64,000 bases of DNA from contig NC_016023.1 in assembly GCF_000169195.2 (NCBI RefSeq), positions 868,001 through 932,000 of the forward strand. The letters run 5' to 3'. How positions within the stretch are numbered: the stretch's first letter is position 1; every line of letters starts with the position of its first letter. Both the position numbers and the translations under genes were made by a program. Positions 35,113-44,050 of this stretch are shown piece after piece. The stretch comes from Heyndrickxia coagulans 36D1 (GTDB lineage: Bacteria > Bacillota > Bacilli > Bacillales > Bacillaceae_C). The notes under the pieces are model-generated. The model was given only the letters and a program-made list of their open reading frames with translations, was not told the origin of the DNA and searched no databases.

Positions 35113-35122
35113 TAGGAAATCA

Positions 35123-36079
35123 TCAATGCTTCCACTTTATTTCCCGCTGGATTTTTTTGATTTCTTCAAGCGGATAATCGAGCATATCTGCGATCGTTTC
35201 GGGTGCGGTGCCTTTGCTCAGCATTTTTTTAATGACCGTTTCACGTTCTTTTTCAATCCCTTTTTGTATCCCTTCTTTGAGTCCTTCCTGTCTGCCTTCT
35301 TCCCTACCTTCTTCTCTTTCTCCGCGGATATTCGCAAGCTGGTCGCGTAAAAATTTCAGCCGCGCATCGTACAATACTTTGTTTTCCCGATTCGCACTTA
35401 AGCTTTCCCACTCTTTGATTGCATCAAGTACTTCCTGCTCATTCATCGCTAACTCCTCCAATTCCTGCAAAATGTCCGTGTCTATCGTCTGTTTCCGGTA
35501 ATCTGCAGCAGAAAGCATCATCAGCCATGGATATGAGGCTGGTGGTTTCGCTTTCATCCCTCGTCTATATTTTTTCCACTTTGACCTGAACTTTGTCAAA
35601 TCAAATGTGTGAAATTCCAGATGTGGGCTCCACATAAAAAACTCCAAATCCTCATAAACATGAAAGCGGTTATGGAATCGTTTGGTTTGGTGCGGGAAAA
35701 GCGGGTAATTTAAGATGGAAATCATAATCGTAGGGACAAGTTCTCGATAAATTTGCCCGGCTTTCAACGGGGAAGAAAAAAGTTTTGCCCAATAATAAAG
35801 TACTCGTTCCGGCATATCATGCTGATTTTCCACTTGAATTTCGATATTTATTCTTTCGTGGTTGGATGTGTAAACGAGAACATCAAGGTGTCCTGTTTTG
35901 CCGTTCGGGTCAGATTTAATGAGTTCGGTGTTCTCATACTGGACATCGACAATTCTGTCCTGCCCTTTCCGGTTCAACAAGTCATTCAAAAAGGCGATGG
36001 TGATGTTTTTCCGGCTCGGGTGACCGAAAAGCTGTTTGAACATAAAGTCCATTTTGAGGTCAAGGTATTCTTTTGTCAT
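35123..36079 (-). CDS. Rpn family recombination-promoting nuclease (PD-(D/E)XK transposase-like)
   Basis: The protein is 318 residues. It opens with 'LDLKMDFMFKQLFGHPSRKNITIAFLNDLL', then the PD-(D/E)XK core: Asp in 'GHLDVLVYTSN' and the E-x-Q motif in 'INIEIQVENQHDMPERVLYYWAKLF'. The C-terminus is a charged, Glu-Gly-rich helix made of short repeats ('EGREEGRQEGLKEG'). Family members are DNA nucleases linked to RecA-independent recombination and often occur as multi-copy, variable genes. A duplicated piece of this gene lies just downstream. Confidence 0.88.
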   Translation of the reverse strand: MTKEYLDLKMDFMFKQLFGHPSRKNITIAFLNDLLNRKGQDRIVDVQYENTELIKSDPNGKTGHLDVLVYTSNHERINIEIQVENQHDMPERVLYYWAKLFSSPLKAGQIYRELVPTIMISILNYPLFPHQTKRFHNRFHVYEDLEFFMWSPHLEFHTFDLTKFRSKWKKYRRGMKAKPPASYPWLMMLSAADYRKQTIDTDILQELEELAMNEQEVLDAIKEWESLSANRENKVLYDARLKFLRDQLANIRGEREEGREEGRQEGLKEGIQKGIEKERETVIKKMLSKGTAPETIADMLDYPLEEIKKIQREIKWKH

Positions 36080-36387
36080 GAGGATCCTTCCTTTCGAGGT
36101 TGTTTTGCGAGGGTTTTATAGAATAAATCTATTAATTTGATATTATTTGAAAACTCTTCTGATGTCAACTCCATTTTTTCCAATTCCATCCGGCCCCCCA
36201 TCCCCCATAAAATATTTCTCCTCAAACGGGCCATCTATGAATTTGAAAATGCCCATAAAAAGTGTACGGACCAAAAAATGAAGGAGCCGGTCGCATGCGC
36301 TCTCCTCCGACTCCTAAAAAGGCAAACCTGCAAATATTCCAGCTTCCTTATTTTGTATCGCTGAACTTGCCATTCCAGATCGGCACC
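36080..36387. other. Intergenic region with no recognised gene
   Basis: This 308-bp stretch separates the nuclease gene start from the methyltransferase end. I see no ribosome site with a credible frame and no clear terminator. It is AT-rich near 36125-36150. Confidence 0.5.
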
Positions 36388-37101
36388 CTAAACCGTTTTG
36401 CACCTGAAAACCCGGAAGCCTAGGATCTCTTTGGTTGATTCAAACATGATCATATGATGCTCAAGCATCTCAAAATACTTAACATCCACATCCTCCGACA
36501 ATGAAAAATCAGGGACATTTTGAACTCCAAATTTCAAATCATATTTTTCAGAATGGATGGATTGAAACCCTGCTTCTTGAAAAAGCTGCACCCACTGTTC
36601 CTCGGTTAAAATTCGGGATACTCCATAAAAGTCTTTGATGTGTGCTAATCTTTGGGGCGAAACAGGCTGCTCCAAAACCATTTCAATCGCAATTAAACAT
36701 CCGCCGGGCTTCAGCACCCGCTGAAATTCCTGAACCGTTTTGGGCATATCGGTAAAAACGATCACCGACTCTGACAATACCAAATCAAATTGACTGTCTG
36801 CAAACGGGAGAGCCTCTGTGTTCCCGTGCACAATTTGTATCGGCAAACCTAATGACCGGACTCTTTTCCTGGCTTTTTCCACCATCAATTGATGATGATC
36901 CAGCCCTGTCACTTGGCATCCGTACTGCTGCGCGACGTATGCAGCAGTTTGGCCGGTGCCGCAGCCCGCATCAAGCACTGTTGTTTTTTTTCCTATATGT
37001 TCAGTCGATAATATATCCTGTGTCAGCTTGAAACCGCCTGGATGCGCTCCGCCGACTCCCAGTTCTGCTAAACAATTCAGGTAAGTATATTCCCGATCCA
37101 C
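36388..37101 (-). CDS. SAM-dependent methyltransferase
   Basis: The protein is 237 residues from GTG 37101, which has GGGAGGGG 6 nt upstream; the longer frame adds a basic, unlikely leader. Class I motifs are present: 'TTVLDAGCGTGQTAAYVA' (motif I), 'VTGLDHHQLMVEKA' (motif II), 'LPFADSQFDLVLSESVIVF' and 'VLKPGGCLIAIEM'. The methyl acceptor is unknown; the domain type (Methyltransf_11) is found in quinone, sterol and small-molecule enzymes. It stands alone, with its start diverging from the DUF2268 gene. Confidence 0.85.
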   Translation of the reverse strand: MDREYTYLNCLAELGVGGAHPGGFKLTQDILSTEHIGKKTTVLDAGCGTGQTAAYVAQQYGCQVTGLDHHQLMVEKARKRVRSLGLPIQIVHGNTEALPFADSQFDLVLSESVIVFTDMPKTVQEFQRVLKPGGCLIAIEMVLEQPVSPQRLAHIKDFYGVSRILTEEQWVQLFQEAGFQSIHSEKYDLKFGVQNVPDFSLSEDVDVKYFEMLEHHMIMFESTKEILGFRVFRCKTV

Positions 37102-37227
37102 TCTAACCCCTCCCTTGCCATTCAAACAGCTGGCTCGTTTATATACCGTATGTACCATTGCAGAAATCGGTAACCGTTATCGTTTAAAAACATACTTTGG
37201 TTAAGAAAAAGCAATGGAGGAAGGCAT

Positions 37228-38010
37228 ATGGGGGTTGTTGAAACGGACAAGTGGCTGCGCCAATTATATCACCAGCCTGTAGCGATTTGCGAAAAGTTTA
37301 AAGCGCATTTTAAAGGCGCAAGTGCTGCGGAAATTTATGACTACCTGGCTTATCATGGCATGTACCAGCCGGAAGATAACGGAGCCGGGATTGTCCGGCA
37401 ATTGCAAAACCGGCATGTTTGGGAAATCGTAAAAAATGAATTTCTTTGCTGCAAAAAAGAATGGAATGGGCCGGATGTTCCGATCTATATTTTTCCGTCT
37501 GACTCCGCCAATTTACTGATTCAAAAAGAATTTAACGGAAAATCAGGATTAGCCTTTAAAGATCAATTATTTTTATTTGTTTCGGCCCGGAACAGCGAAA
37601 CAGAAATCAGGTCATTATTTGTCCATGAGTATAACCATGTTTGCCGGCTTACAAAATACCCGAAAGAGGAGGCCGATTATGTTTTATTGGATACGATTAT
37701 TTTAGAAGGGCTGGCAGAAAATGCAGTTAGGGAAAAATTCGGGCGTAAATACGTTTCATCCTGGGCCTTTTCTTATTCCAATGACGAAATGGAAAAGATA
37801 TGGAGACAATACGTGTACCCGCATAGAAACCTTAAAAAAACAAAACAGCAACATCAAGAGATTTTGTACGGTTCACGTGTCTATCCGAAAATGTCCGGTT
37901 ATTGCGTCGGATACTACCTCGTCAAGCAATATCTTGAAAAAACCGGCCTCTCCGTAAAAGATGTGCTCAAAACCGATGCAAAGGTTTTGGCACAAATCGA
38001 TTCCATGTAA
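37228..38010 (+). CDS. DUF2268 family putative zinc-dependent protease
   Basis: The protein is 260 residues. 'LFVHEYNHVCRLTKY' near residue 131 is an HEXXH zinc motif (HEYNH). A downstream 'IILEGLAENAV' with Glu is the likely third ligand. No signal peptide, so it is cytoplasmic. The DUF2268 family is predicted to be Zn proteases (YjaZ-like in Bacillus). It has an AATGGAGGAAGG ribosome site. Confidence 0.83.
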   Translation: MGVVETDKWLRQLYHQPVAICEKFKAHFKGASAAEIYDYLAYHGMYQPEDNGAGIVRQLQNRHVWEIVKNEFLCCKKEWNGPDVPIYIFPSDSANLLIQKEFNGKSGLAFKDQLFLFVSARNSETEIRSLFVHEYNHVCRLTKYPKEEADYVLLDTIILEGLAENAVREKFGRKYVSSWAFSYSNDEMEKIWRQYVYPHRNLKKTKQQHQEILYGSRVYPKMSGYCVGYYLVKQYLEKTGLSVKDVLKTDAKVLAQIDSM

Positions 38011-38140
38011 TTTTCATCCCTGCACCCGGGTTTCAAAATCCCGCACGATAATTCCACAAAAAGTCTGATCGTTTTGTCCACCGTATCCGCCGGCAAAAAT
38101 CATATACTGTACCATTCCTAAAGGATTGGAGGATATTTTT

Positions 38141-38398
38141 ATGTCATATCGTCACTTCCATGCACTATGCCATCGATACAGGGGCAGAGCGGTCCAAATC
38201 CGGACGGTTGATGGACGGATCCATAGAGGCATTATTCATCATGTGAGCGGAAACAGAGTGTTCCTTCGGCCGCTTGGAGGCCCCCGCAATCTTGGCGGAT
38301 TTGGCTACGGAGGCTGGGGTTGGGGATGGGGATTTGGCTGGGGCATTGCCATCGGTTCAATCGCTGCTTTGGCTTTAATTCCTTTCTTCTTCTGGTAA
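38141..38398 (+). CDS. Small Gly/Trp-rich membrane-tail protein
   Basis: The protein is 85 residues from ATG 38141 (TTGGAGGA site); the frame opens earlier without a site. The N-terminal 45 residues are basic with an Sm-like 'RGRAVQIRTVDGRIHRGIIHHVSGNRVFLRPL' strand pattern. A Gly-Trp-rich stretch follows ('GGWGWGWGFGWG') and then a single hydrophobic helix. It looks like the small coat-associated proteins of Bacillus. It sits just before a YjcZ-type peptide gene. Function unknown. Confidence 0.65.
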   Translation: MSYRHFHALCHRYRGRAVQIRTVDGRIHRGIIHHVSGNRVFLRPLGGPRNLGGFGYGGWGWGWGFGWGIAIGSIAALALIPFFFW

Positions 38399-38552
38399 GA
38401 AGTTTTTGCAGCATTTTTAGAAGCAGATAGGACTGGCGCAGCCCGGCCGGTGATAATCGGGTTCAGCCATGTACGGATTTACAGAAAGCGCCCTTCCCTT
38501 ATGGAGAATTTCACATAGTATGTTATGGCTATTTCGAAAGGAGGTTAAAAAG

Positions 38553-38696
38553 ATGTCTGATGGCGGCGTTTACAGTGGCGGTTTCGCTTTAGTCGTCGTA
38601 TTGTTTATCCTGTTGATCATCATCGGTGCCTCATATGTCGGCGGTTACGGCGGCGGTTATGGCGGATATGGGGGCTACGGCGGGTGTTTTTGGTAA
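38553..38696 (+). CDS. YjcZ family sporulation protein
   Basis: The peptide is 47 residues from ATG 38553 with a strong AAAGGAGG site. It has one hydrophobic helix ('FALVVVLFILLIIIGASYV') and a 'GGYGGGYGGYGGYGG' tail ending in CFW, the hallmark of YjcZ-like peptides that are made in sporulating Bacillaceae. A sigma factor site was not identified. Confidence 0.85.
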   Translation: MSDGGVYSGGFALVVVLFILLIIIGASYVGGYGGGYGGYGGYGGCFW

Positions 38697-38817
38697 GCCA
38701 TGCAATGAAGTAAGGGTCTCCGGCATTTAAAGTCCGTTTTCCATGCCCCCCTCACATGCTCGAAAGTTGCACGGAAAAAGGGAATGCTGCCTTATACAGC
38801 TTTATCATGAGAGCCGG

Positions 38818-38859
38818 AACAAAACCGGGGGTACGCATTGTGCTCCCGGTTTTGTTTTT
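38818..38859 (+). terminator. Intrinsic terminator
   Basis: AACAAAACCGGG and CCCGGTTTTGTT (38818-38829, 38845-38856) form a 12-bp stem followed by TTT. It ends the small-protein unit. The following 38860-39179 stretch shows no recognised gene. Confidence 0.88.
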
Positions 38860-39179
38860 AGGGTTTTCTTATCATTAAAATGCCCATTAAATGATTGGGT
38901 GGACAAGCCGGCCGTTTTTGCAATCCCCGCTGTCCCTGTTTCCATTAATACCGATTCATCAACGATTCAGCTATCTAATCACGAAGCCGGCATCCGCTGG
39001 ACATCCAAATCAAATTGCGATAACGCCATGCTTAGCATGATCAGGAGTTAAGGATCGCTTTTTCGCCTCCGCACCAATCTATAAATCTTGCGGCAAAATT
39101 CGGTCTGTCCCCCCCTACCGAAACTTTCAAGCGAAATTAAGAAAAATTTAAAAGAAGCCCTCTAGACTAAGTTTCTGTA

Positions 39180-39585
39180 ATAAACCCCAAAGGCACAGGA
39201 TGGATTTCCTGGAAGGTCTGAATCCACAAGTAAAAAGATTGTGAAGTTGTTACAAAAAGGTGCTTCAACATACACTTGGGTCGCTGCAACGGTAAGTGCG
39301 CATCTCCGGCGACTTATCAGCTTGCAACAGATCAACCCGTGATGGACATCGGCGGTTTTACAGGAAGTGACCCGGCCCCGACCCTTTCCGCGTTTAAAAA
39401 ATATGTCCGGCAAGGGAAGATCCACTACTTTATAATGGAAGAGGCTCCTTTGGCAATATGAAACAAATGGGCAAAACCTTGCAAGATGGCAAAAATATAG
39501 AAAACAATCCCCAAATGGCGCCATGGGCAGAGGTTCCAATTGATGGCGTTACCCTTTATGATTTAACGCAACCAAAATCGAAGTA
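39180..39585 (+). pseudogene. Degenerate C-terminal fragment of a YkcB/ArnT-like glycosyltransferase
   Basis: Read with two frameshifts, the plus strand encodes 'KLLQKGASTYTWVAATVS', then 'ASPATYQLATDQPVMDIGGF', then 'GSDPAPTLSAFKKYVRQGKI', 'HYFIMEE', and finally 'PWAEVPIDGVTLYDLT'. This is the periplasmic C-terminal region of family 39 (PMT/YkcB-like) glycosyltransferases. The membrane part is missing. Frame breaks are near 39300 and 39450. It is a decayed remnant, not a live gene. Confidence 0.72.
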
Positions 39586-39632
39586 AGCTCTATCGTGAAG
39601 ACTGTCAAAAAAGGGTTGCTGCAAGGTGCAAA

Positions 39633-39669
39633 ACGGTGAACGCTACCATTCATAGTGTTCACCGTCTTT
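39633..39669 (+). terminator. Intrinsic terminator after the glycosyltransferase remnant
   Basis: ACGGTGAAC (39633-39641) and GTTCACCGT (39657-39665) are perfect complements followed by CTTTT. The gap to 39961 otherwise holds only a TTGACA (39859-39864) with a weak -10 for the autolysin gene. Confidence 0.8.
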
Positions 39670-39961
39670 TAGTGAATTGGCTGGCCAGTGATCGCTGACC
39701 TGTTCTGGTTTTTTGGGTTTCTTCCAATTGAACGCTCTTCGGCATTTGTCAAAAGAGATTTTTTACACGATTCGGGACTTTCGGTTTATATTTTCAATAA
39801 AAACGGCATGTTCCCCTTAAAAAATACCAAAAAAAGACGATAAATTTACTAGACGGATTTGACAGGATTTAGGGTATTTTGATAGAACAAAAGCTAAAAG
39901 AATGAAATTTTAAATTTCAGGAACCCTCGAGCTGAAAGATCCAATTGGAAAGGAGATTGAA

Positions 39962-42900
39962 ATGAAAAAAGGCTTAGTCATACCACTTTGTTTTGCAGTA
40001 TTATCCACTCCTGCTTTTGATAAAACGGTACAGGGCGCTTCACTGACAAAATTCCTACATAGTTCAAGTGTACAAGCCGCAGCAAAAACAGAGACAAAAT
40101 ATGTCAATGTTGATGCGAATTCAAGCTTGACATTAAGAGCAAAGCCTTCAAAAAGTGCCGCCAAATTGGACAGCTTAAAAAAAGGAACAGCTGTATTGGT
40201 ATACAATGTGTCTGATGGTTGGGCAGAAGTAAAATCCGGGACAAAAACGGGGTATGTTAGCGCGGAATATTTAACCAGCACAAAACCCGGCAGTACGGCA
40301 ACGACAACGAGCACAACCAAAACAACGACGAAGTATGTCAATGTGGACAAAGGCTCCCATTTAATATTGCGTTCGAAGACCTCCACTTCGTCCAGCATTT
40401 TAGCAAGCTTGGCTAGAGGAGAAAAAGTGACGGTTTACTCTATTTCCGGGGATTGGGCGAAAGTAAAAGCCGGAAGTAAAACGGGCTATGTTCATGCATC
40501 TTTTTTGGTAAACTCAAATCCAGACAGCAATACAAGTACTTCAAAACCAGCCAAAACAACGACGAAGTATGTCAATGTGGACAAAGGTTCCCATTTAATA
40601 TTGCGCTCTAAGGCCTCCACTTCGTCCAGCATTTTAGCAAGCTTGGCAAGAGGAGAAAAAGTGACGGTTTACTCCATTTCCGGGGATTGGGCAAAAGTAA
40701 AAGCCGGGAGCAAAACGGGCTATGTTCATGCATCTTTTTTGGCGAACTCAAATCCCGATAGCAGTGCAGACACTTCTACTCCGGCCAAAACAACGACGAA
40801 GTATGTCAACGTGGACAAAGGCTCTCATTTAATATTACGTTCGAAAGCCTCCGGAACGGCCAGCATTTTAGATAGCTTGGCTAGAGGCGAAAAGGTGACG
40901 GTTTACTCCATTTCTGGGGATTGGGCAAAAGTAAAAGCCGGGAGCAAAACGGGTTATGTTCATGCATCTTTTTTGGCGAATTCTAATCCCGATAGCAGTG
41001 CAGACACTTCTACTCCGGCCAAAACAACGACGAAGTATGTCAATGTGGACAAAGGCTCCCATTTAATATTGCGCTCCAAAGCCTCCACTTCGTCCAGCAT
41101 TTTAGCAAGCCTGGCAAGAGGAGAAAAAGTGACGGTGTACTCTATTTCCGGGGAGTGGGCAAAAGTGAAAGCCGGCAGCAAAACGGGATATGTTCATGCC
41201 TCTTTTTTGGCGAACTCAAATCCCGATAGCAATGCAGACACTTCTACTCCGGCCAAAACAACGACGAAGTATGTCAATGTGGATAAAGGATCCCATTTAA
41301 TATTGCGTTCTAAGTCCTCCACTTCGTCCAGCATTTTGGCAAGCTTGCCCAGAGGCGAGAAAGTGACGGTTTACTCTATTTCCGGAGCTTGGGCAAAAGT
41401 AAAAGCCGGGAGCAAAACGGGCTATGTCCACGCATCTTTTTTGGCGAACTCAAATCCGGACAACCATGCAGACACTTCTACTCCGGCCAAAACAACGACG
41501 AAGTATGTCAATGTGGACAAAGGCTCCCATTTAATATTGCGCTCCAAAGCCTCCACTTCGTCCAGCATTTTAGCGAGCTTGGCAAGAGGAGAAAAAGTGA
41601 CGGTTTACTCCATTTCCGGGGATTGGGCGAAAGTAAAGGCCGGGAGCAAAACGGGGTATGTCCACGCATCTTTTTTGGCGAATTCAAATCCGGACAACCA
41701 TGCAGGCACTTCAACTCCTGCCAAAACAACGACGAAATATGTCAATGTGGACAAAGGTTCGCATCTGTTATTGCGTTCCAAAGCCTCCACAAGTGGCAAA
41801 AAATTAGCAAGTCTGCAAAGAGGCGAAAAAGTGACGGTTTACACCGCTTCCGGCCCATGGGTAAAAGTGAAAGCGAGAGGCATAACCGGTTATGTGCTCG
41901 CATCCTATCTGTCAAGTTCAGACCCTGATGCAAGCACAGCAGATGACGGCAATAACAGTTCCGAACCAACACCAGATTCTACGGTAACCAAATACACGAC
42001 AGCAGATTTGAATTTACGTAAAGGGCCTTCTACCTTAACAAGTGTGATTGAAGTCCTTGATAAAGGAACAGCTGTAAAGGTCTACTCCGAAGAGGATGGC
42101 TGGGCAAAGGTAGAAATCGGTGGAAAAATTGGTTATGTCAGCACAAATTATTTAACATCCGCTGCAAAACAATCCAATGGCAAGGTGACATCGATTGTAA
42201 AAAAATATGATCTTTCACTGGATGAACTTGCAAATATTCAAATGAAAGTTTCGCCTCAAACAGATACAAATGAACGATATATCAGAAGTGATGCCATTAA
42301 GCTGACAAGCCATACAACAGGTGTTGTCCAAAACGGAAACTGGCATATCAGAGATGGTGCCGGTACAAAGAATCATGAAGTCGGCGAAACGCTTAAAGAA
42401 GGCACAAAGGTCACCATCTTATCCACTGTAAAGGGGAATGACGGCTATACATGGTACCAAATCAGTTACAACAAAGCATGGAAAAATGCCACGAAAAATG
42501 AAGTGAAATACTATTTAAATCCGAATAACTTTGTTTCGGATCCAGTCCGCTCACTTCAATTTTTGAAATTAACTTCGACTGCCAATTTGAATGCAACAGA
42601 AGTGAACCAAAAAATTCTTGCGGGTAAAGGCATTTTAGCCGAGAAAGCATCTGCATTTTTAAAAGCTGCAAAACAAAATGGAATCAATGAAATTTACTTG
42701 ATTGCCCATGCCTTACTTGAAACAGGAAATGGCACATCCCAGCTTGCAAATGGCGTCAAGTATAATGGCAAGACTGTTTATAATATGTATGGGACAGGTG
42801 CGAATGATGGCAATGCTGTCCAAAATGGAGCCAGGTATGCCTATCAACATGGTTGGACGACCCCGGAAGCGGCCATCATTGGCGGAGCTAAATTTATCAG

Positions 42901-43099
42901 CAGCAATTACCTTGGCGCCGGTCAAGATACCTTGTATAAAATGAGATGGAATCCAGATGTCGCTGCAACATATGGCTATGCCTCCCATCAATATGCAACA
43001 GACATTGGCTGGGCTTACAAACAAGTGGATAAAATCTATAACTTATACAACCTATTAGACAATTACAATATCACATTGGAAGTTCCAAGTTATAAATAA
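39962..43099 (+). CDS. Secreted SH3b-repeat N-acetylglucosaminidase (autolysin)
   Basis: The protein is 1045 residues with a signal peptide (residues 1-27). Nine bacterial SH3 repeats follow: a divergent first copy, seven near-identical 78-residue copies beginning 'TKYVNVDKGSHL', and a divergent ninth. A further SH3-like unit lies near 770-850. The C-terminal 150 residues form a family 73 glucosaminidase domain with the catalytic Glu in 'LIAHALLETGNGTS'. Such enzymes cut the glycan chain of peptidoglycan during growth or separation, and the SH3b repeats bind the wall. AAAGGAGA precedes the start. Confidence 0.92.
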   Translation: MKKGLVIPLCFAVLSTPAFDKTVQGASLTKFLHSSSVQAAAKTETKYVNVDANSSLTLRAKPSKSAAKLDSLKKGTAVLVYNVSDGWAEVKSGTKTGYVSAEYLTSTKPGSTATTTSTTKTTTKYVNVDKGSHLILRSKTSTSSSILASLARGEKVTVYSISGDWAKVKAGSKTGYVHASFLVNSNPDSNTSTSKPAKTTTKYVNVDKGSHLILRSKASTSSSILASLARGEKVTVYSISGDWAKVKAGSKTGYVHASFLANSNPDSSADTSTPAKTTTKYVNVDKGSHLILRSKASGTASILDSLARGEKVTVYSISGDWAKVKAGSKTGYVHASFLANSNPDSSADTSTPAKTTTKYVNVDKGSHLILRSKASTSSSILASLARGEKVTVYSISGEWAKVKAGSKTGYVHASFLANSNPDSNADTSTPAKTTTKYVNVDKGSHLILRSKSSTSSSILASLPRGEKVTVYSISGAWAKVKAGSKTGYVHASFLANSNPDNHADTSTPAKTTTKYVNVDKGSHLILRSKASTSSSILASLARGEKVTVYSISGDWAKVKAGSKTGYVHASFLANSNPDNHAGTSTPAKTTTKYVNVDKGSHLLLRSKASTSGKKLASLQRGEKVTVYTASGPWVKVKARGITGYVLASYLSSSDPDASTADDGNNSSEPTPDSTVTKYTTADLNLRKGPSTLTSVIEVLDKGTAVKVYSEEDGWAKVEIGGKIGYVSTNYLTSAAKQSNGKVTSIVKKYDLSLDELANIQMKVSPQTDTNERYIRSDAIKLTSHTTGVVQNGNWHIRDGAGTKNHEVGETLKEGTKVTILSTVKGNDGYTWYQISYNKAWKNATKNEVKYYLNPNNFVSDPVRSLQFLKLTSTANLNATEVNQKILAGKGILAEKASAFLKAAKQNGINEIYLIAHALLETGNGTSQLANGVKYNGKTVYNMYGTGANDGNAVQNGARYAYQHGWTTPEAAIIGGAKFISSNYLGAGQDTLYKMRWNPDVAATYGYASHQYATDIGWAYKQVDKIYNLYNLLDNYNITLEVPSYK
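40322..41959 (+). repeat. 234-bp tandem repeats inside the autolysin gene
   Basis: The conserved ACAACGACGAAG block recurs at 40322, 40556, 40790, 41024, 41258, 41492 and 41726, a strict 234-bp period (78 codons) for seven copies. Most copies differ by a few bases, pointing to recent duplication and gene conversion. Copy number is likely variable between strains. Confidence 0.92.
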
Positions 43100-43164
43100 T
43101 TGCCTGCAGCCATTAGGCTGGTCATGAAGGCTATTCAGGATCTTGTAAAGAGCATGGCAAATGA

Positions 43165-43200
43165 CAAAAGCTTCTCCCTTTTTTGGGCAGAAGCTTTTTG
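43165..43200 (+). terminator. Intrinsic terminator of the autolysin gene
   Basis: CAAAAGCTTCT and AGAAGCTTTTTG (43165-43175, 43189-43200) make a stem ending in T residues, about 65 nt after the stop. Confidence 0.82.
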
Positions 43201-43269
43201 TTATAGCTGCAGCCAGGTTCAGATGCATTTTTCGCTTACAAGTGCAGGACAAGCAAAAAATATGTCCGG

Positions 43270-43918
43270 TTTGCACCAGCCAGTTCGATACAGCATATAC
43301 CCTTCCCCATATTGGCCGACCGGATCCTGGTCACCGGCAATGTTATAAACAGGGATCGATACCGGCACTTTTTCTGCCCACTCCGTTCCGACAATCTTCT
43401 CCATCATCTGGACAAAATAGTAGAGTGAGTGTATATTTGGCGGAGTTGAAAAATTATTAAACGGATCGTTTGCGTGGTCTGCCACAATATCCGGGTCGCC
43501 GCTTATCCAGTCGTTTGGCGTTTTCGGTTGTTCAATCCGTTCTGTCATCCAGCCCATCAGTTCTTCCAAATAAGAAGAATCGGTTTCTTCCCCTTTGCCT
43601 TCATCGACCAGGTCTTTCAAAACAGGGAGCAGTTTGCCTGCATTCGGGAATTGGCCCGAAGTCCCGCACAGAATTAAGCCGGACAAACCATCCCCGTAGG
43701 CAGCAGCATAACCTCTGGCAATCATTGACCCCATACTATGCCCGAACATGAAATAAGGCAAATCAGGATATTGTTCCTGCACAATCTTACGAAGCGTATG
43801 CTCATCCTCCGCCATCGTCATATATCCTTTGTCTCCCCAGTCTCCCCAGTTACCTGAATCATACGCTGTCTTTCCATGCCTGACATGATCATCTGCGGAA
43901 ACGACAAAACCAGCCTCA
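43270..43918 (-). pseudogene. Alpha/beta hydrolase (lysophospholipase-like), broken at both ends
   Basis: The middle of a serine hydrolase is readable: 'ADDHVRHGKTAYDSGNWGD', the nucleophile elbow 'MFGHSMGSMIARGYAAAYG', and the Asp region 'VYNIAGDQDPVGQ'. The first 70 or so residues are missing because the reading frame runs into a TnpB element at 43919. Near 43305 a one-base shift moves the C-terminus into another frame ('VYAVSNWLVQTGH'), after which homology stops. It is clearly non-functional. An internal ATG frame covers 43219-43821. Confidence 0.85.
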
Positions 43919-44050
43919 GTGAACTACCCTCCACTTATCAACCTTACGGTTTGATTGAAGTGGGGGCTTCTCGACTTATCGTTGCTTTTACTAGCCAACG
44001 AAAACTGACCGAGCTAACCCTCTTGTTCCAAGAGTTTTGTTACTTATGAT
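43919..44050 (-). ncRNA. Predicted omega RNA (reRNA) region of TnpB
   Basis: By analogy with TnpB elements, the transcript from the 3' end of tnpB through the right-end hairpin should act as guide scaffold, with the guide starting in flanking DNA at 43918 and reading TGAGGCTGGTTTTGTCGT. The hairpin and conserved GTAGTTCAC end are visible; transcription and activity are inferred. Confidence 0.5.

Noticed and set aside
38743-39051. 102-residue plus-strand gene
   Set aside because: It runs through the intrinsic terminator at 38818-38859 and shows no ribosome site or known motif.
39162-39539. Minus-strand gene of 125 residues
   Set aside because: It lies opposite the decayed glycosyltransferase and has no ribosome site or family pattern.
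41389-41928. Extra open frames in both directions inside the SH3b repeats
   Set aside because: They recur with the 234-bp period as by-products of the repeat and lack ribosome sites.
43055-43276. Independent small gene after the autolysin
   Set aside because: It is the frameshifted C-terminal stretch of the broken hydrolase and overlaps the autolysin terminator.
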